From an uncultured Lysobacterales bacterium (lineage in GTDB: Bacteria; Pseudomonadota; Gammaproteobacteria; Xanthomonadales; SZUA-36), in assembly GCA_937995275.1 (NCBI GenBank), contig CALKKN010000228.1, positions 1-6,751 of the forward strand: DNA of 6,751 nucleotides. Reading direction: 5' to 3'. Below the pieces are notes generated by a model. The model was not told where the DNA came from. It did not search any database and worked only from the letters and a program-made list of their open reading frames with translations. Position 1 is the first letter of the stretch. Every line of letters starts with the position of its first letter. A program made the translations under genes and the position numbers. Shown here piece by piece: positions 4,893-6,751 of the stretch.

Positions 4893-4921
4893 ACTATAGA
4901 TTGAGCGGGGTAGACCGTCAA
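4893..4921 (-). promoter_or_regulatory. Sigma70 promoter of the ZapB-like/zapA operon
   Basis: On the minus strand TTGACG (4921-4916, five of six) is separated by exactly 17 bases from TATAGT (4898-4893, five of six). The predicted start is at about 4888-4886, immediately before the ATG at 4885. Both hexamers and the spacer are near-ideal, so I regard it as the main promoter of this operon. Confidence 0.8.
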
Positions 4922-4970
4922 ACCTTGCTCGCGGAAGCGTTCCGGACGGCTGTGGAGCAACCGTCAACAG

Positions 4971-4979
4971 TGTTAACAT
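4971..4979 (+). promoter_or_regulatory. Possible extended -10 promoter of ygfB
   Basis: TGTTAACAT (4971-4979) fits the extended -10 pattern TGnTAnnnT. A start near 4986 leaves a leader of about 15 bases holding the Shine-Dalgarno GGGAAGGA (4989-4996) before the ATG at 5001. No good -35 is visible. The central TGTTAACA is also a palindrome, which could explain the match differently. Confidence 0.35.
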
Positions 4980-5000
4980 TCAGCATTTGGGAAGGATCCG

Positions 5001-5567
5001 ATGTCCGCGCCATCATTACCCGATTTCGAGCATACCCTGCAGCTCAGCGGGGGGCGTCTCGACGCCCCCGAACTGGCCGAGTGCCACGGCTTGCTGTGCG
5101 GCCTCGTGTGCCGGGAATCGAGCCGGACGGCCGGCGATTACCTGAAGCAGCTGTCGGCGATGCAGTTGGTGGTCAGCCCGGACCGGGCGCTGCATGCCGC
5201 GCTTGCGCAGGTCTGGCAGAGCACCGTGGACCAACTGGAGGACGAGGAACTGGGATTCCGGTTGTGGTTGCCGGACGACGAGGAGCCGCTGGAGCAGCGC
5301 ACGGCTGCCCTGGCTCACTGGTGCTCGGGGTTTCTGGCCGGCCTGGGGAGCGCCGGACAGGTCGATGTGCTGTCAGCCGAAGCACGCGAGGCGATCGCGG
5401 ACCTGCAGGAAATTGCCCGGGCCGAGCTGTCGCCATCCGACCAGGACCAGCAGGCCGGCGAAGACGATGAAACCGCCTATGCGGAGATCGTCGAGTACGT
5501 GCGCGTGGTCGCCCTGCTGATGCGGGAAGATTTCCGGGGCCCCAAGGGCGGCGAGGCCATTCACTGA
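5001..5567 (+). CDS. ygfB: UPF0149 family protein YgfB
   Basis: The 188-residue soluble protein matches the YgfB/UPF0149 family: AELAECHGLLCGLVC-type helix near residues 25-37, DDEEPLEQRTAALAHWCSGFLAGLG (91-115), an acidic region near 142-156, then YAEIVEYVRVVALLMREDF (157-175). The biochemical role is not established across the family. In Pseudomonas aeruginosa, YgfB is reported to oppose the antitermination factor AlpA and so to affect AmpD-type amidase expression and beta-lactam response; whether that holds here is unknown. A strong Shine-Dalgarno (GGGAAGGA) four bases from the ATG sets the start. It is divergent from the zapA operon and 48 bases upstream of pepP, the same order as in E. 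coli, so the two are probably cotranscribed. Confidence 0.94.
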   Translation: MSAPSLPDFEHTLQLSGGRLDAPELAECHGLLCGLVCRESSRTAGDYLKQLSAMQLVVSPDRALHAALAQVWQSTVDQLEDEELGFRLWLPDDEEPLEQRTAALAHWCSGFLAGLGSAGQVDVLSAEAREAIADLQEIARAELSPSDQDQQAGEDDETAYAEIVEYVRVVALLMREDFRGPKGGEAIH

Positions 5568-5594
5568 ACGGCGTCCTGCAGGGGCGGGCGCCGT
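5568..5594 (+). other. Hairpin between ygfB and pepP
   Basis: ACGGCGTCC (5568-5576), starting right after the ygfB stop, can pair with GGGCGCCGT (5586-5594) through nine positions, one a wobble, around a nine-base loop. No U tract follows, so it is not an intrinsic terminator. It may affect mRNA processing or the ratio of the two products, or be chance. Confidence 0.4.
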
Positions 5595-5615
5595 AGCGAC
5601 CAAGGGTAGGAAATC

Positions 5616-6751
5616 GTGATCAAGCAACAGGAATATGCCCGGCGCCGGCGCCAGTTGATGCGTATGGCGGGAGACGACTCGATTGTCATCCTGCAGGCCG
5701 CGCCCCCGCGCATTCGCAACAACGACGTCCACTATCCCTACCGGCAGGACAGCGACTTTCTGTATCTCACCGGTTTTCGCGAACCCGAAGCGCTGCTGGT
5801 GATGATCCCCGGTGAAGACGGCGGCAAATGCATCCTCTTTTGCCGCAAGCGCGACCGGAAACGCGAGATGTGGGACGGGCCGATGACCGGCCTGCAGGCG
5901 GCGGTGACCGACTACGGTATGGACGAGGCCTTCGACATCGGGGAAATGGAAACCCGGCTGCGCGACCTGCTGCGCGACCGGGACCGTATTTACCACGATC
6001 TCGGGCGCGACCCCATGTTCGACCAGCGCCTGATCGGGTGGCTCAACGAGTTCCGCGGCGAGGCGCGCAGGACGTACCACGCGCCCGAGGAAATCCATGC
6101 CCTGGATCACATGTTGCACGACATGCGGGTCTACAAGAGCCGCGCCGAGCTGTCCGCCATGCGGCGCGCCGCCAGGGTGGCGATCGAGGCGCACGAAGCG
6201 GCCATGCGCAGCTGCCGCCCCGGCTTGAGCGAGGCGGATATCCACGCGACCCTGCTGAACGTGTTCACCCGCCGACAGTGCGAGACGTCCTACCTGCCCA
6301 TCGTCGGCGGCGGCGCCAACGCCTGCGTCCTGCACTACGTCGCCAACCGTGACGAGCTTAGTGACGGCGACCTCCTGCTGATCGATGCCGGTGCGGAATA
6401 CGACGGCTATGCTTCCGACATCACGCGCACATTTCCGGTCAACGGAAAGTTCTCGCCGGAACAACGTGATCTCTACGAGGTGGTGTTGGCCGCGCAGGCG
6501 GCGGCGCTCGACAAGGCGCGCGCCGGCAACCAGTGGCAGGACGTGCACCAGGCGGCGGTGCGCGCCGCGTCGGAGGGCATGATCGAACTCGGCATTCTGA
6601 AGAAAAGCCTCGAAGAGGAAATCGAATCGGAGGGCTACAAGAAGTACTACGTCCACAACACCGGCCACTGGCTGGGGCTCGACGTTCACGATGTGGGTGA
6701 GTACACGATCGACGGCCATTCCCGGGAACTGGAGCCGGGCATGGTGCTGAC
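5616..6751 (+). CDS. pepP: Xaa-Pro aminopeptidase (aminopeptidase P), 3' end missing
   Basis: PepP is a cytoplasmic dinuclear-manganese peptidase that removes an N-terminal residue when the second is proline. The window holds 378 codons of about 440. The N-terminal domain has EYARRRRQL and YPYRQDSDFLYLTGF; the pita-bread catalytic domain begins near residue 175. Metal ligands Asp257 and Asp268 (LLLIDAGAEYDGYASDIT) and His351 (NTGHWLGLDVHDVG) correspond to E. coli Asp260, Asp271 and His354 with a constant offset of three. The two glutamate ligands lie beyond the window. The start is a GTG at 5616: an in-frame TAG lies three codons upstream and AGGA (5608-5611) is four bases away. The gene follows ygfB, as in E. 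coli, where ubiH comes next. No frameshift is seen. Confidence 0.96.
   Translation, partial: MIKQQEYARRRRQLMRMAGDDSIVILQAAPPRIRNNDVHYPYRQDSDFLYLTGFREPEALLVMIPGEDGGKCILFCRKRDRKREMWDGPMTGLQAAVTDYGMDEAFDIGEMETRLRDLLRDRDRIYHDLGRDPMFDQRLIGWLNEFRGEARRTYHAPEEIHALDHMLHDMRVYKSRAELSAMRRAARVAIEAHEAAMRSCRPGLSEADIHATLLNVFTRRQCETSYLPIVGGGANACVLHYVANRDELSDGDLLLIDAGAEYDGYASDITRTFPVNGKFSPEQRDLYEVVLAAQAAALDKARAGNQWQDVHQAAVRAASEGMIELGILKKSLEEEIESEGYKKYYVHNTGHWLGLDVHDVGEYTIDGHSRELEPGMVL

Noticed and set aside
5373..6719. 448-codon open frame on the minus strand across ygfB and pepP
   Set aside because: It lies antisense to two clearly conserved genes, and its product is low-complexity in Val, Ala, His and Arg with no recognisable motif. 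Long antisense frames are expected opposite G+C-rich genes.

Overview
The window looks like chromosome from a GC-rich gammaproteobacterium. The strongest evidence is gene order: a ZapB-like coiled-coil gene, zapA, 6S RNA (ssrS) and 5-formyltetrahydrofolate cyclo-ligase (ygfA) run one way, and ygfB and pepP diverge from them, as in Escherichia coli and Pseudomonas. An EVE-domain gene and rpiA follow on the ygfA side. No phage, insertion sequence, tRNA or CRISPR array was seen. The species cannot be named from the sequence; a free-living environmental lineage is a reasonable inference.

Layout. 1-273 (+): C-terminal end of a probable aldehyde dehydrogenase. 352-1627 (+): a two-gene unit with a membrane-anchored sortase and a small secreted protein that ends in LPTTA, a hydrophobic segment and a basic tail, i.e. 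a sortase and its likely dedicated substrate. A strong intrinsic terminator follows (1674-1704). 1739-2173 (-): Rrf2-family nitric-oxide sensor NsrR, with a perfect FNR/ANR-type box upstream at class II activator spacing. 2311-4885 (-): rpiA, EVE-domain gene, ygfA, 6S RNA, zapA and the ZapB-like gene, transcribed from right to left. 4886-5000: divergent promoter region. 5001-6751 (+): ygfB, then pepP, which runs off the window.

How the parts work together. The right two thirds is conserved housekeeping: Z-ring assembly (ZapA and the ZapB-like protein), global transcription control in slow growth (6S RNA), folate salvage (ygfA), pentose phosphate metabolism (rpiA) and proline-specific peptide turnover (pepP). 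The left third is the accessory part. The sortase and LPTTA protein form a self-contained surface-display or processing module in a Gram-negative cell. The substrate has an unrecognised domain of about 100 residues and a striking Pro10-(Glu-Pro)4 spacer before the sorting signal. This pair is the best candidate for an undescribed system. Next most interesting are the FNR-type control inferred for nsrR and a ZapB-like gene whose promoter predicts a leaderless mRNA.
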